Part shown: positions 44,991 to 55,558 of the stretch, piece after piece
Numbering within the stretch: position 1 is the stretch's first letter
Layout: the number at the start of each line of letters is the position of its first letter
NCBI RefSeq assembly: GCF_000004075.3
Contig: NW_022279526.1
Location: forward strand, 1-64,000
Reading direction: 5' to 3'
Length of the DNA stretch: 64,000 nt
Origin: Cucumis sativus
Taxonomy: Eukaryota; Streptophyta; Magnoliopsida; Cucurbitales; Cucurbitaceae
The notes under the pieces: generated by a model
What the model saw: only the letters and a program-made list of their open reading frames with translations
Told to the model about the DNA's origin: nothing
Database searches by the model: none
Translations under genes and position numbers: made by a program

Positions 44991-46359
44991 ATCACTGAAT
45001 TTATTCTACATAAATCAATAGGATTGGAAAAATCACTTTGAAATAGATCAGATTGGATTATTACAGGAGCTTATAAGGGTTCAAAATCCCCAAAATTAAG
45101 GGAAAAATTTCCTCAGTTCTCACTCTTTAATTCTATAGTTGCTGGTAAGAATCCGCAAAGATTTTTCCGAACTTTAATTCTTGCTTCAGAGAACTTGATC
45201 AGATTGAGTGTTTCTAAGATTATACTTTCTAGTCCACCAAATAGCTTAAGCTTAAGGCTATAATTGAATTTTCTTTCAACCACCAGCTTAAACTTTTTGG
45301 TGAATCGGTGGTTTAATATTTATATTAATATTTTATAAAAAATGTACACAGCTAATGCCATATAAAATAAATAAAGAAATACTATAAAATCTACATCCAT
45401 AAAATATGCATGTGAACACATATCAGAAGATGGATATTTGTAAGTTAGAAAGACCGATAACAAAATGTCATAATTAAACAACAACATTAATATTATGGGT
45501 AGTTTCAAGCTTCATTTGTCTATTCTAGGTAGGGATATTGAATAACTCTTAAAAATAATATAAAGATTGAATCCCTAAACTTCATGTGCTTGCTAGTATA
45601 CAACCTAAAAGTTCAACAGTTAAAGAAACTGATTAATCATTTTTGGCAGGATGTCATATTCGCCTTTCGAAATCCTACATTGTAGAGCCAGCCAAATAAG
45701 CCAAGCAAGGTATGCCTCTTAAGGAATATGGAGAAGTTCAATGACTGGGTATGTATATGATAAGCCTTAACCTCAATTTTATTTATCAATAATGGAGGGA
45801 AGGAATCAAAAGCTTCTCTAGCTCTCCCAATTATTCTAAGAAACCTGATACAAGCTATGCCAAAACATACCCTCCCCAAACAATCATAATAGCATTTATA
45901 TGAAAGCATAAAAGACTCATGGCCCCTTAACTAGCAACATTCAGACCAACAAATACAGCTTCCCATCCTCCTCTCCTGAATCCTTTCTTGTGCCTACGGG
46001 TGTACACCTTCACTACCATGGGCCTATCAGTATTTAGAGATCGTAGAGGCTGTATGAGCCAAGGAGTTGGAAGAGTAGGATTAGGGAAGTGTGGAGTTTT
46101 CCGCTCTTTGTTTGGCCAAAAGTGTTTGTGGACTCCCGACAAGAAAATTTCAATTTTATGCCTTATTGACTTCGTATGTCCTAGGCCCTAAGAGTTCAAA
46201 ACTTTCTAGATTCACAACTTCTTGGACCACTCCTTCTGTCAAACACCCCTTTAAAGAATACTAAGCCAAGGATATAAAACATCAATACCATCAATAGAAA
46301 ATCTCATAAAAGAAACATGATTGATGAATATTTTAGAAGACTATAAATTGGTACCGTAC
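44991..46359. other. Unassigned, possibly LINE- or intron-derived
   Basis: Minus-strand open pieces at 45909-45637 and 46142-45927 (VKVYTRRHKKGFRRGGW, basic) might be the start of the LINE's ORF1 or nothing; I could not place them. Confidence 0.3.
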
Positions 46360-47030
46360 CTTCATGAGCTGAGTTTTCTTAGTTTCGTTTGCAATGTTCA
46401 TCAACATAATTTTAAATGATTTTCCTAATGTGTTCTCTTCAGAATTGAGGTCCTCTGATGCCACATTTACACTTCCAAATTCTTGATAGAAATTTTGTGT
46501 ACACTGATTGGTTGGATTTTTAGGATAAATACTTGATAAAATCTCATGCTTTGAATTGGCTAAAGAGCATCCTTGAGAGCAGGTATCGTATACATCACTT
46601 TTAGCTGTCATACTAGCTGTCATGTTGTTCTCTATTTCTGCAAAAGAAACCGGACCGTTGCTGTCATGCACTACATCCTGGTTTAAATAAACCGTTCTGA
46701 GATAATTAAGCAACATATGGAGAATAATTTAAATTGTACTATCTTGTGGAACAAAACCTGAATTACACATACCCTGAATTTCATTTTCTTCTCCAAGGGG
46801 CACTAAAGTTACAAACTCGTCATGTTGAAAATTCAAATTTTGAATGGTATGCTGATCAGTTGCATTTGAAACGTTGCAACCTCGATTGGCAACACTAATT
46901 CTTGAAGCATACAGGGCTTCAGGCTTTAGTAGAGAAAGTAACTTTGGAAAGTCAGTCGAACACATTGAAATTCCCTGAATGTGCAAATCCATGGATTTTA
47001 TTACACATCCCAAAGGTGAACGACTTTGAG
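46360..47030 (-). pseudogene. Upstream exons of the BRCT-type gene, truncated at the 5' side
   Basis: Minus-strand coding from about 47030 to 46767 (PQSRSPLGCVIKSM, FVTLVPLGEENEIQG) and from about 46695 to 46360 (GPVSFAEIENNMTAS, LGKSFKIMLMNIANETKKTQ) has even, gene-like composition and ends at AAG|GTACGG. It is hydrophilic, as in the long linker before the C-terminal BRCT domains of such proteins. It lies on the same strand as the BRCT exons about 8 kb away. The exon boundary between the two parts is not certain: a GTATGT donor and an ATCTCAG acceptor exist but do not keep phase. The apparent ATG at 47049 belongs to the gypsy fragment, not the gene. Linking it to the BRCT exons is inference. 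Confidence 0.5.
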
Positions 47031-47049
47031 GCATCTTGGTTATAATCAA

Positions 47050-48276
47050 TGTTGGATCGGTATGGCAACCCTAGAGGGGGGTGAATAGGGTTTAAATAAA
47101 CTTTTTGACAAATAAAAAGTAAAATCAACTAATTAGATATTTTTTAATATTTAAATAAAGAACTTTGTAAACTTTGTTAAATAACAAGATTGATAAAAAG
47201 ATAAGAATATGCAATCAAACTCAACCAATAAGAATATGTAACTAAAATTAAATTAAAAAATAATTAGAAAAGAGTTAGAGAAGAAGACACCGTAATTTTA
47301 TAGTGGTTCGGTTAAACTCAACCTACATCCACTTTCCCAAGCACCTCTTGGGATTTTGATTGAAAATCTTCTTTAGACTCTTTCCACGGATTTGAGCCGA
47401 ACCGATTCTTGCTCCTTTTTCGGGTTCAAGAGCAAACCCGATCCTTTCCACACGGGTTAGGATCCAACCGTTACAATATGTTGAAGTTTTTAAATCACAC
47501 AAAAGAAAACTCTCTAAAAGAGTGAGTATACAATTTGAAGCTCACAAATTTAATCCTCACAATACAATAAGAAGCTCTCAAGAATAAGATGAAAAGAATA
47601 AAATTGGAAGCTTTAGAGAGAATAACAATGTTGGCTTTTTGCTTGAGGATTGTAAAGATTTTAATGATCTTGTGTAAATGTGAAGTATTTAAAAAGAGAG
47701 GAAAGATAAATTCAAAATCATTTGGGTCATTAGATATAAGTAAAAGAAAAATGAATGGTTGAGATTTAAACTTAATTAGCCGTTAGACACAATACAAATA
47801 ATAATATAATAATATGTCTTTTCAAAATACTTTGTTTAAAAAGAAATCAATAAAGCAACTTCACCCTCTTTTAAAAAAACTAGTCGTTAGACACAAGAAA
47901 AATAATAATATTAAAATCATTTTCCTTTTAAATTCATTTTCTTTATAAAAGCCAATAAAACATAACAAAAAGCCACATTTGTTACTCCTTCATTGCTCCA
48001 AGTGGCTTTCTCTAATTGGTTCAAATTGAATGCTTGGTCGCCACGTCACCATCTCGGGTATTTTTTCGTTAAGCTTCTTTTAGCAATATTTTCTTCATTT
48101 GAACTTCGATTTGGGTGATTCAAGAGGCGTTAGAATCATTTTTCCAAGCTCTACGATATGGTCTATTCAAATTAATAAAATTGTCAATAAAAAAAATCAG
48201 ATTTGTTATCATCAAAACATAAATTAATTGAATAATTAAAATAAATTAATTGAGATTAAGGGCCAAAAAGCCAACA
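47050..48276 (+). repeat. Solo LTR with 5-bp target duplication
   Basis: A 1227-bp block opens TGTTGGATCGG and closes AAAAAGCCAACA, with ATCAA immediately before (47045-47049) and after (48277-48281). There is no internal element. It contains TAGTGGTTCGGTTAAACTC and a stretch that resembles the R/U5 leader of copia elements. The target was integrase coding sequence: LVII before and NWFSKYATF after join in frame. Confidence 0.88.
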
Positions 48277-49230
48277 ATCAATTGGTTCTCGAAGTACGCC
48301 ACCTTCATCCCCACTACAAAACTATGTTATGTCGAGCTGATAGCACACTTGTTCTTTAAGAACGTCTTGAAGTTATGGGGAGTTCCATCAAGCATTGTGA
48401 GTGACAGGGATGGTAGATTCATTGGTACTCTCTGGACCGAACTATTCGCCTTCTTGGGGACACGCCTAAATATATCCTTAAGCTGCCATCCTCAGACGAA
48501 TGGCCAAACTGAAGGATTCAATTGTATGCTTAAGGAATATCTACGACATTTTGTTGATTCTGGACAAAAGAATTGGGCCTAGTTGATGGATGTGGCTCAA
48601 TTTTGTTTTAATGCACAAACTAGTCTATCCACAAGAACGAGGCCTTTCGAAATCTTGAGTGGAAGACAACCTATACTGCCTCATATTGTTGATCATCCTT
48701 ATGCAGGAAAAAATCCTCAAGCTCATAACTTTACGAAAAAGTGGGAGAAGACTACGAACATCGCTCGAGCATACTAAGAGAAAGTCTCGAAGCGTATGAT
48801 AAGAAGCATCATCCTCTCAAGTTTTGAGCGGAAGACCAACTCTTCATAGAGTTTAAAGCAAAGCAAATTTGATTTAGAGAACATCAACATCAGCATCTCA
48901 CCAGAAAATACGAAGGGCCTGTTGAAGTTCTGAAGAAAATTGGAAATGCATCCTATAGGGTATCGTTGCCTGCATGGATAAAAAATCATCTAGTAGCTCA
49001 TGTGAGCAACTTGAAACGTTACCATCAAGATCCAGATGACCAGTAGTGCAACAATGGTGTATGGTCATCTAGTGACCTAAAGCAGAAAGACGATAAAGAA
49101 ATGGAAGAAATCCTTCCTAAGAGAATGAGGAAGGGTATACCCATGAAGAGGATACATGAATTCCTACTGAAGTGAAAGAACCTCCATGTGGAAGAAACAC
49201 GTTAGGAATGTGCTGAAGACCTTGGAGCGT
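48277..49230 (+). pseudogene. Gypsy integrase core and C-terminal fragment
   Basis: The rve core is clear: NWFSKYATFIPTTKL, WGVPSSIVSDRDGRFIGTLW, CHPQTNGQTEGFNCML, then RPFEILSGRQPILPHIVDHP. Further on come YEGPVEVL/KIGN-like C-terminal pieces near 48915-48960 and a chromodomain-like remnant near 49140-49240. Stops fall at 48580-48582 (TAG in a CAG context) and 48775-48777. Its first few codons lie left of the solo LTR (about 47031-47049). Reverse transcriptase and gag are gone, cut where the BRCT pseudogene begins. It is a different family from the element at 10445. Confidence 0.88.
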
Positions 49231-49287
49231 GAAAGAAGAAGATCCTTCGCCAGTCGACAGGGATGTCAATTGTTTAAGTGGGGAGAA

Positions 49288-49762
49288 TGTAACAAGCATG
49301 CTTGTCCAGGGCGTGTTTGCTTATGGTCGCATGCCCAAACACCCCCAATTTACATTGTTTTTATGTTTTGTATTTAGTTTTACTTTTTGCTTTCCTTTTT
49401 ATGTCATAAACCTTGGGTGTGACTTGGCTTTTTCTTATGCAAGCCTACCAGAACTAAAAAAGTCTAAAATGTATTATAGATGGGACATAGTAGTTGAATC
49501 CCTGTCCAAGCCTTGTTGCACTCTTCGCAATCAAAGTTTTTCTTTGCAATTGACAGTCTTCAATGCTTGCTTTAACGATATTTTCATTGAATTTCTTTCT
49601 CCTCACGTTTTATAAAACATTTTCTCAAGAACGTGAAGAGAGGCTACATCGTATCATGTGTTTGTCCGTGGTTTTTGGATTTTGATCAGCTAACTTGTTG
49701 TCTACGTAAAACAAGTGCAACATAATCGCTCCTCTCGTGTTTGAAAGCTCGCGATTGTGACA
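49288..49762 (+). repeat. 3' LTR of the gypsy fragment
   Basis: Follows GGGGAGAA directly, starts TGTAACAAGCATGCTTGTCC and ends GCGATTGTGACA. Two relatives lie at 51704-52184 and 52192-52673 with the same start and end pattern. Confidence 0.8.
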
Positions 49763-50705
49763 CAAGAAATGCACTAGCCAAGAATGCACACGAGGAGGGC
49801 TACACGAAATGCCAAGCACACAACCAAGTGAGGTTCACAATGTGCTTGTGTGTGAAGGTTAGCACGCGGGCATGCCCAACGCGCGTGAAAAGCCTCTTGT
49901 GAGATTCACACACAGTAGCCAGCGCAACCAAGGCCCTGCGCCCACCCATTCGTGCCAGGCAGTGTCATATTGCGTGTTGAGCTATTTTTGGTAATTTTTT
50001 TAGTTTTTAAGTATACTTTTGATATTTTCTTGGCAAAAGATAATTAATTGTACTATTTTACCATTATTTCAGGACATGAGAAGATCATACAAATTTATAA
50101 ACCAAGGATTTGAGCTTGTATCTGTGAGTGGAAAATGTTTTATTTAAAGTGATTTCAAGCATGTTCTTAAGTCATGATTTATGACGGATTTATGATAAAA
50201 TGTTTAAGTTATGTTATGAACAGTCTTTCAAGCGTGTTATTGTTTAAAGGTATTTATTCAACATATTGTTTACTCTTCAAAATGCATAATATTCAAAATG
50301 TTTTCCACTTTCTAGGTAGAGATCGTGTCCTCTAAGCCTAACTTGCTGCTACCTGTCTACTGAAGGATTTCATTTTGTTATCGTATGTGTCCTGTTATTT
50401 TGTACTAATGATAAATTAGTCTTTTGTGCTATCAGACTTAGGCTTTTGGGAAGGTTTTATAAGTTTTGTTCTAGATAAATAAGATTACTTTTTGTCTATG
50501 TAAAACTTGTCTAAGGTTGTTAAATGAAAAAGGTTTAGCCCAATTGGTTTTAGTAAAATTTATGTGTTATGTTTCCGCTGTTGTTTAGAGTTTAAAGGTT
50601 CAGGCTAAGGGTCAGATGGTGTCATCCTTGACATGGGTGCTATCGATTGGCTTCACGCCATATCTCGAGCCACGCAAGTAGGTGCTCGTGGTGGGGTGTG
50701 ATAGC
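49763..50705 (+). repeat. LTR-like sequence of another family
   Basis: The end region (CACGCAAGTAGGTGCTCGTG then GTGGGGTGTGATA) has the look of a gypsy LTR 3' end, and a gag-like stretch follows at 50757. The start is not defined. Confidence 0.4.
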
Positions 50706-50756
50706 CTAAGTTGGCTTATTAACAATTAAAATGTAAACATGTCCATAACAAAATAG

Positions 50757-50930
50757 TCGGCCAAGGCCCATGTGGACCGACTGGTAAAGGTTGAAGAGCA
50801 AATGCTCTACCTAATGAAAGTTCCTAACTCAATTCGCTTCTTGGAAACCTGCCTTGAAGAAATTAAACCCCAAATTAAATCCACCAGCTCTAATACCATA
50901 TTAAACCCCAAATTCAACTAAAAGCTTAAG
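50757..50930 (+). pseudogene. Gag N-terminal fragment
   Basis: The frame reads VDRLVKVEEQMLYLMKVPNS then IRFLETCLEEI, the amphipathic start of gypsy gag proteins, similar in style to the gag at 52700. Only about 55 codons are readable. Bases 50931-51250 contain a small unrecognised frame. Confidence 0.45.
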
Positions 50931-51249
50931 CTAGTGGTTGAAGGTAAATTTAATTATATATTACCAAAGTATGAGGTTTCATCACAATACCAATTGGCAA
51001 TGAGAGGAGTAGCTCATCTATTTTATAAGGAGTCTAAGTTTCCTTGGTTTTTCAATTGTGGGACTCCACATATCTCAACATGCCCTTCAAGAATCGAAAG
51101 AAAAGCATTGTGTTTGTAGTTTTATTATTTTTATGATAATTACAGAGGTACAATTGGTGGTTTAATATATATCACTAACACTATTGCTGCAATGATCGAT
51201 CATCTCGATGGATTACCCATTTAAGAGTTGTTGACAAGAGTTGACACTC

Positions 51250-51660
51250 TAGAATCAAAAGTTGTAAGAACTAGATGTTGTAATTTATGTCCTAAAATTC
51301 GTTGTAATCATAATCTATTCAATACAGTCGTTATTGATACTATAATCTTAAAGCCAATAAACTAAGGACCCGAAGTTACTATTAAGTAAACTTGAACTTT
51401 ATGTAGAGACATAAAAGTTGATCAAGTTTAAGTATAGAGCCTAAATAGTATAGATTGTACGAATAAAGTTAGGCACCTATTCCAGGACACAATGAATGCA
51501 GTTTGCTTTGTATTTAGTATAAACGATGTGATCCTAAATCCTAGAGACATGAAAGTGTGGACATCTATGTAAAGAGTTTACAAAAGACTAGAACATGAAA
51601 TAGTCAGTTTTAAGTTATAACACCGTTAACTTTGAAAAACTTACTATTTCATTGATAGAT
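51250..51660 (+). repeat. LTR-like remnant related to 24400-24960
   Basis: It shares, in the opposite orientation, CAATAAACTAA, ATGTAGAGACATA and a GGCACCT-CCAGG stretch with the block at 24460-24800. No clean ends. Confidence 0.4.
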
Positions 51661-51703
51661 ATCAAATATAACTTAATCTTAATATATGCTAACTATAAGC
51701 TTC

Positions 51704-52184
51704 TGTTCTCACCAGCATGCTTGTTTAAGGCGTTGTTTATCTATGGCCACATGCCCAAATACCCCCAAATCACATTTTCTTTATGTCTTGTATTTAGTTT
51801 AGTCTATTGCTTTCCTTTTTACGTCATAGACCTAGGGTGTGAGGTGTCACACATTTTCATTTGCAAACCTGTCAAAGCTCAAAAAGTCTAAACTGTACTA
51901 TAGGAGAGACCCAATAGTTGAATCCCCAACCATATCTTATCGTATTCTTTATAATCAAATTTTTATTTGCAATTGAAAGTCTTCAACGCTTTCTTTAATG
52001 ATGTTTTTAATGATATTCTCTCTCACATGTTTTAAAACAATTTTTTCATGAACGGGAAGGGAGGTTATATCATATTCGTGAGTTTGTTCGTGATTTTCGG
52101 ATTTTACATGACTGACTTATTGACTGAGCAAAACAAGTGTTCTACAATTGTCCGTTCCATGTTTGAAAGATTGCGATTGTGGCA
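51704..52184 (+). repeat. LTR copy, same family as 49288-49762
   Basis: Starts near TGTTCTCACCAGCATGCTTG and ends GATTGCGATTGTGGCA. It is followed seven bases later by another LTR of the same family. Confidence 0.75.
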
Positions 52185-52191
52185 CGTAGAG

Positions 52192-52673
52192 TGTCACAAG
52201 TATGCTTGTCCAAGGCATTATTTGCCTATGGTCGCGTGCTCGAATATCCTCAAACCACTTTATCTTTATGCTTTGTACTTAGTTTAGTCAACTGCTTTCC
52301 TTTTGTTGTCACCGACCTAAGGTGCGTCGTTTCGCAATTTTCATATGCAAGGTTGTCAATGCTAAAAAAGTTTAAGATGTATTATAGGGGAGGCATGGTA
52401 GTTGAATCCCCAACTAAGCCTATTGTGATTTTTGCAAATCTAAGCTTTCTTTGCAATTGACAATATTCAATTTTTTCTTCAAGGATGTTATCGATGTTTT
52501 TCTTTATCTCTCACGTTTTATAAAACCAATTTCTCTCAAAAGATGAAGCGAGGCTACATCGTACCACAAATTTGTCCGCAACTTTCAAATTTCACAAGGT
52601 TGCCTTGTTCTCAATTTAGAACAAGTGTTGCACAACCGCCTGTCCCATATTTGAAAAGTTGCATTTTGTGACA
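52192..52673 (+). repeat. LTR copy followed by primer-binding site
   Basis: Starts TGTCACAAGTATGCTTGTCC and ends GCATTTTGTGACA. TGGTATTAAAGC (52676-52687), a decayed match to the initiator tRNA-Met site, begins two bases later, so this is the 5' LTR of a truncated element. Confidence 0.8.
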
Positions 52674-52699
52674 AGTGGTATTAAAGCTTTGTTATCTCC

Positions 52700-53090
52700 T
52701 TGGCTAAGCGAGATGCAATTATGTCGACAATGAAACAACTATCAAAGTTGCAATCTGAGCGACTGACTGAGATTGAAGAGGAATTCTTGGATATGAAAGA
52801 ATTGCCAAACGAAGTAAGATTTCTCCAGACCCAACTTGAGATGTTTAAAGAAAAAGTAAGAGAAATAGACGCATTGAATGCCTAAATAGACAAACTACCC
52901 ATAAATGAATTGGCGCTGAGGGTTGATTCGTTAGAACATAAAACACCAAAGTAGGTAGTTTTGAACGTGGAAGTAGCTCTTCAAGTTCTATCGCACAAAT
53001 GGAAGAGCGTGTCGAAGAGTTTGACTTTGACAAGCTCCAACATAATCAGTTATATTTCAAGAAAGAGAAAAGTGTTTTTGCTAAATAGCG
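52700..53090 (+). pseudogene. Gypsy gag N-terminal fragment
   Basis: A coiled-coil-like gag start (STMKQLSKLQSERLTEIEEE, LPNEVRFLQTQLEMFKEKV) continues past a stop at 52883-52885 and further breaks to about 53090. The usual first codon appears as TTG at 52700; the first ATG in frame is at 52721. No pol follows. Confidence 0.65.
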
Positions 53091-53719
53091 TATCAATTTT
53101 CTGGTCACATCATCGAATGTAGAAAGATTTGAATGGACGAACATAAGTTGTGAGCTTTTAAGGAGTGGAGAGCCCCCACTTCCGTGAAAGAGTTACGTTT
53201 CATCCTTCAATATATTCTAAAATAGGGTTCACCTACTATCCTCTAGACTCAGTACCGAGAGAAAGAAATAGATGGAAAAAGAAATGGGCTTGGTAATTTT
53301 TTTTTCTATGTAAATAAGAAAAAGAAATCCAATTTGGTACAAGAGCCCAAATTCAATAGCCAACCCATCAAATGAGGTCAATGGCCCTATTTATAAGGAT
53401 TTTCCATGCAAAATTGCATGTCCATGGAATACTAAAGCCCAACAACTCAAAGCTCTATTTCTAATATGAAATTTGATGGCTATAACACATATACTTGTTA
53501 GTTTCTCTCTCTTATCCCAATTCGAACAATTCGACTTATTCCATCACACTGTTTTAAGTTTATTCCATATGAGCTAGCAAGGGAACCTAATGGACCTATA
53601 TATCATGAACTCCAATGATTCAAGATTAATTGACTAAATTCTTATAGACTGAGTTAATCAACATTCGTTAACTAACGGGTCATTCATGTATGTACTGGAA
53701 CGATTCAGAATCACCTCGT
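53091..53719 (-). repeat. LTR-like and flanking remnant beside the copia fragment
   Basis: The part at 53580-53690 resembles 20850-20960, and its position next to the copia RNase H end suggests a copia LTR in reverse. Bases 53091-53570 are unassigned. Confidence 0.45.
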
Positions 53720-54058
53720 TTGTACTAACTACAAAGCGGGCGGCATCCACAGTTTCTCTGAAAAAATATGGGTTACTACAACGTCACCACGATGTACAAT
53801 TTTCCTGATAAGATGGTACTTACGTTCGATATGTTTTCCCCGTTTACGGCTTTTAGGTTCTCTGAATTTGCAACTGCACCACTGTTGTGACAGTATAAAT
53901 TGATTGACAGATGCATATTTGGAACGACTTCCAGATCTGTCAAGAAATTTTCTTAGCCATAATGCTTCTCTTGTTGCTTTCAAAAGTTGCTACGTATTCT
54001 ACCTCCATTGTGGAATCAATTATACAAGTTTGTTTTATGCTTCTCCAAATCAAGAAAG
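53720..54058 (-). pseudogene. Ty1/copia polyprotein C-terminal (RNase H) fragment
   Basis: On the minus strand near 54025-53985 the motif STMEVEYVATFE matches the copia STAEAEYVA box. After a frameshift come REALWLRKFL and then REPKSRKRGKHIERKYHLIR and RGDVVVTHIFSE, the conserved end of copia RNase H. It is cut off on its upstream side by palindrome array 4, and the active integrase and RT regions are absent. Confidence 0.85.
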
Positions 54059-54069
54059 CGATGATTTCA

Positions 54070-54303
54070 AAGAAAAAACGTCAAGAATTTCTATGAAAAG
54101 GCGGAGATGCTCTTCAACTTTCTTGACCTTTTTAAACGTCAAGTAATATTATTTATCCTTGACGTTTTAAAAACGTCAAGTAATATCTATTAAATTCTTG
54201 AAGTTTTAAAACGTCAAGTATTTTTATAAATTTGACATTTTTTACATTTTCTAAACATCAAGAGAGCGGTTGTTCTTGACGTTTTAAAAACGTCAAGTTC
54301 GAT
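54070..54303 (+). mobile_element. CACTA-like palindrome array (array 4), terminus lost
   Basis: Four or five palindromes of the TTGACGTTTTAAAAACGTCAAG type (for example 54159-54181 and 54275-54297). The opening AAAAAACGTCAAGAATTTCT at 54074 resembles the inner flank of array 2 (AAAACGTCAAGAATTTTTAC at 26626), so the outermost 100 bp or so with the CACTA terminus are missing at the join with the copia fragment. Confidence 0.75.
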
Positions 54304-54710
54304 TAAATAAAAAAAAAAAAGGAAACACGCGTTAATAATTAGGTGAGAATTAATCCTTTTGCCCTAGAAATTAAAACGCATCTTCTTCTTCTTCACGCCT
54401 AAGCATTTTCGAAATCTCCAACCTTCACATTGTCGTCGCGCTTGAGTTTTTGAAATCTCCAACTGAAATCACCGTTCTTGAAGTTGGGGAAGCCCTATCC
54501 CACACCCATTCTTGACGTGATTCGAAATTGGTCTTCACACTCGTTCGAAATCACCATTCGAAATCGCCACCGAAGATTAATTCCATCTCTTCACACTCAA
54601 ATCTCCGTCTGCCATCCACCGTGCTTCAAGTCGGGCTCCTTCGAAAATGTCATCCATCGTCGCTTCTCTATAACGAAAACTCCATCCTTCTTTATTTAGA
54701 GATTAGAAAT
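54304..54710 (+). other. Exon-like CT-rich leader inside array 4
   Basis: Like the blocks behind arrays 1 and 2, it is CT-rich with CTTCTTCTTCTTCACG, repeated GAAATC and TTCGAAAT, and no long recognised frame. Probably the 5' leader of the transposon's own or chimeric transcript. Confidence 0.4.
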
Positions 54711-55188
54711 TAATTCTCATTCACGTATGAAGATATCTTGATTTGTGATTTGAACCTTTTGTATTTGTATAGAAGCGACGTATTGCTCATGGTGCTTTGG
54801 GTTTTTTGGGTTAGAAATTTGAACCTCACGCATGAAGAGGTTAGAAATTAATTCCTCTTCCCTCTTCACGTATAAAGTTGGGGAAAGTCCATATATCACA
54901 TGGTGCTTTGGGTTCTCCTTACAAATCCAATGGAGTTGATGATTGATATGAGATGATACAGATTGATAGAAGGAGATATGGCTTATACGGGACCGTATTT
55001 TCCCTACTGTCACACAGTAGGTGAGTAATGTAACTATTTTCCATTAACTTTCTCTACCTTCCTATTTCTCTTGGCTTATACGGTTGTATTATGGTTGAGA
55101 AATGGTCGTCCATCTTACTGCTTGATGTTGTTTGAAAACAAAAGACTAACCATTTTAAACCAAAATTTGTCCCGGATAGCACAGATGA
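54711..55188. other. Transposon interior
   Basis: Contains direct repeats such as GGTGCTTTGGGTT (54790, 54903) and CACG(T/C)ATGAAGA (54723, 54828), but no gene recognised. Confidence 0.4.
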
Positions 55189-55543
55189 CCGTGAGGGATA
55201 CTCTAAACTCTGCACTTGATGAAGAAATGTCTGTTGATAAAAAAAAACAACAATTATGAGAGAAGAGGTGAGGGAGAATGAACACAAACCCATTTATGTT
55301 TGTATATTATATGATTTGTCTACACTTATGATTATTTCAAACATTTTGATGCAGGTCGGAGAATATCAGGAGACTTATAAGGTTAGGTAGGTGGAAGAAG
55401 ATGATCTCTACTTCACATGATATTTGAATTTCTTATTCATTTAATTGTACATTTTAACAATTTTTTGGCTTTTTTATTCCCTTCAATTAGATAACCAAAA
55501 GGCTTTTGGAGAAATATGGTTCTGAGAGGGTTCTTGATTACCC
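55189..55543 (+). pseudogene. Pyruvate dehydrogenase E1 beta fragment, three exons
   Basis: Piece 1 (55189-55238) reads AQMTVRDTLNSALDEEMSVD. Piece 2 (55355-55381, after GATGCAG, before GTTAGG) reads VGEYQETYK. Piece 3 (55491-55543, after TTCAATTAG) reads ITKRLLEKYGSERVLDYP. In this order they match the start of the mature mitochondrial E1 beta subunit (MTVRDALNSALDEEM...VGEYQGAYKITKGLLEKYG), which with E1 alpha decarboxylates pyruvate using thiamine diphosphate. The transit peptide, the VFLMGEE segment and everything after about residue 60 are missing. Introns are kept, so the piece came from genomic DNA and not from an mRNA. It sits behind array 4 in the same direction, as a captured fragment would. 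It is cut at about 55558 by LINE copy B. Confidence 0.85.
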
Positions 55544-55558
55544 TTCAATTAGATTACC

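Noticed and set aside
46729..47049. ATG at 47049 as the true start of the minus-strand gene
   Set aside because: The first codons are reverse complement of gypsy integrase sequence interrupted by the solo LTR; the gene part begins only after about 47030.
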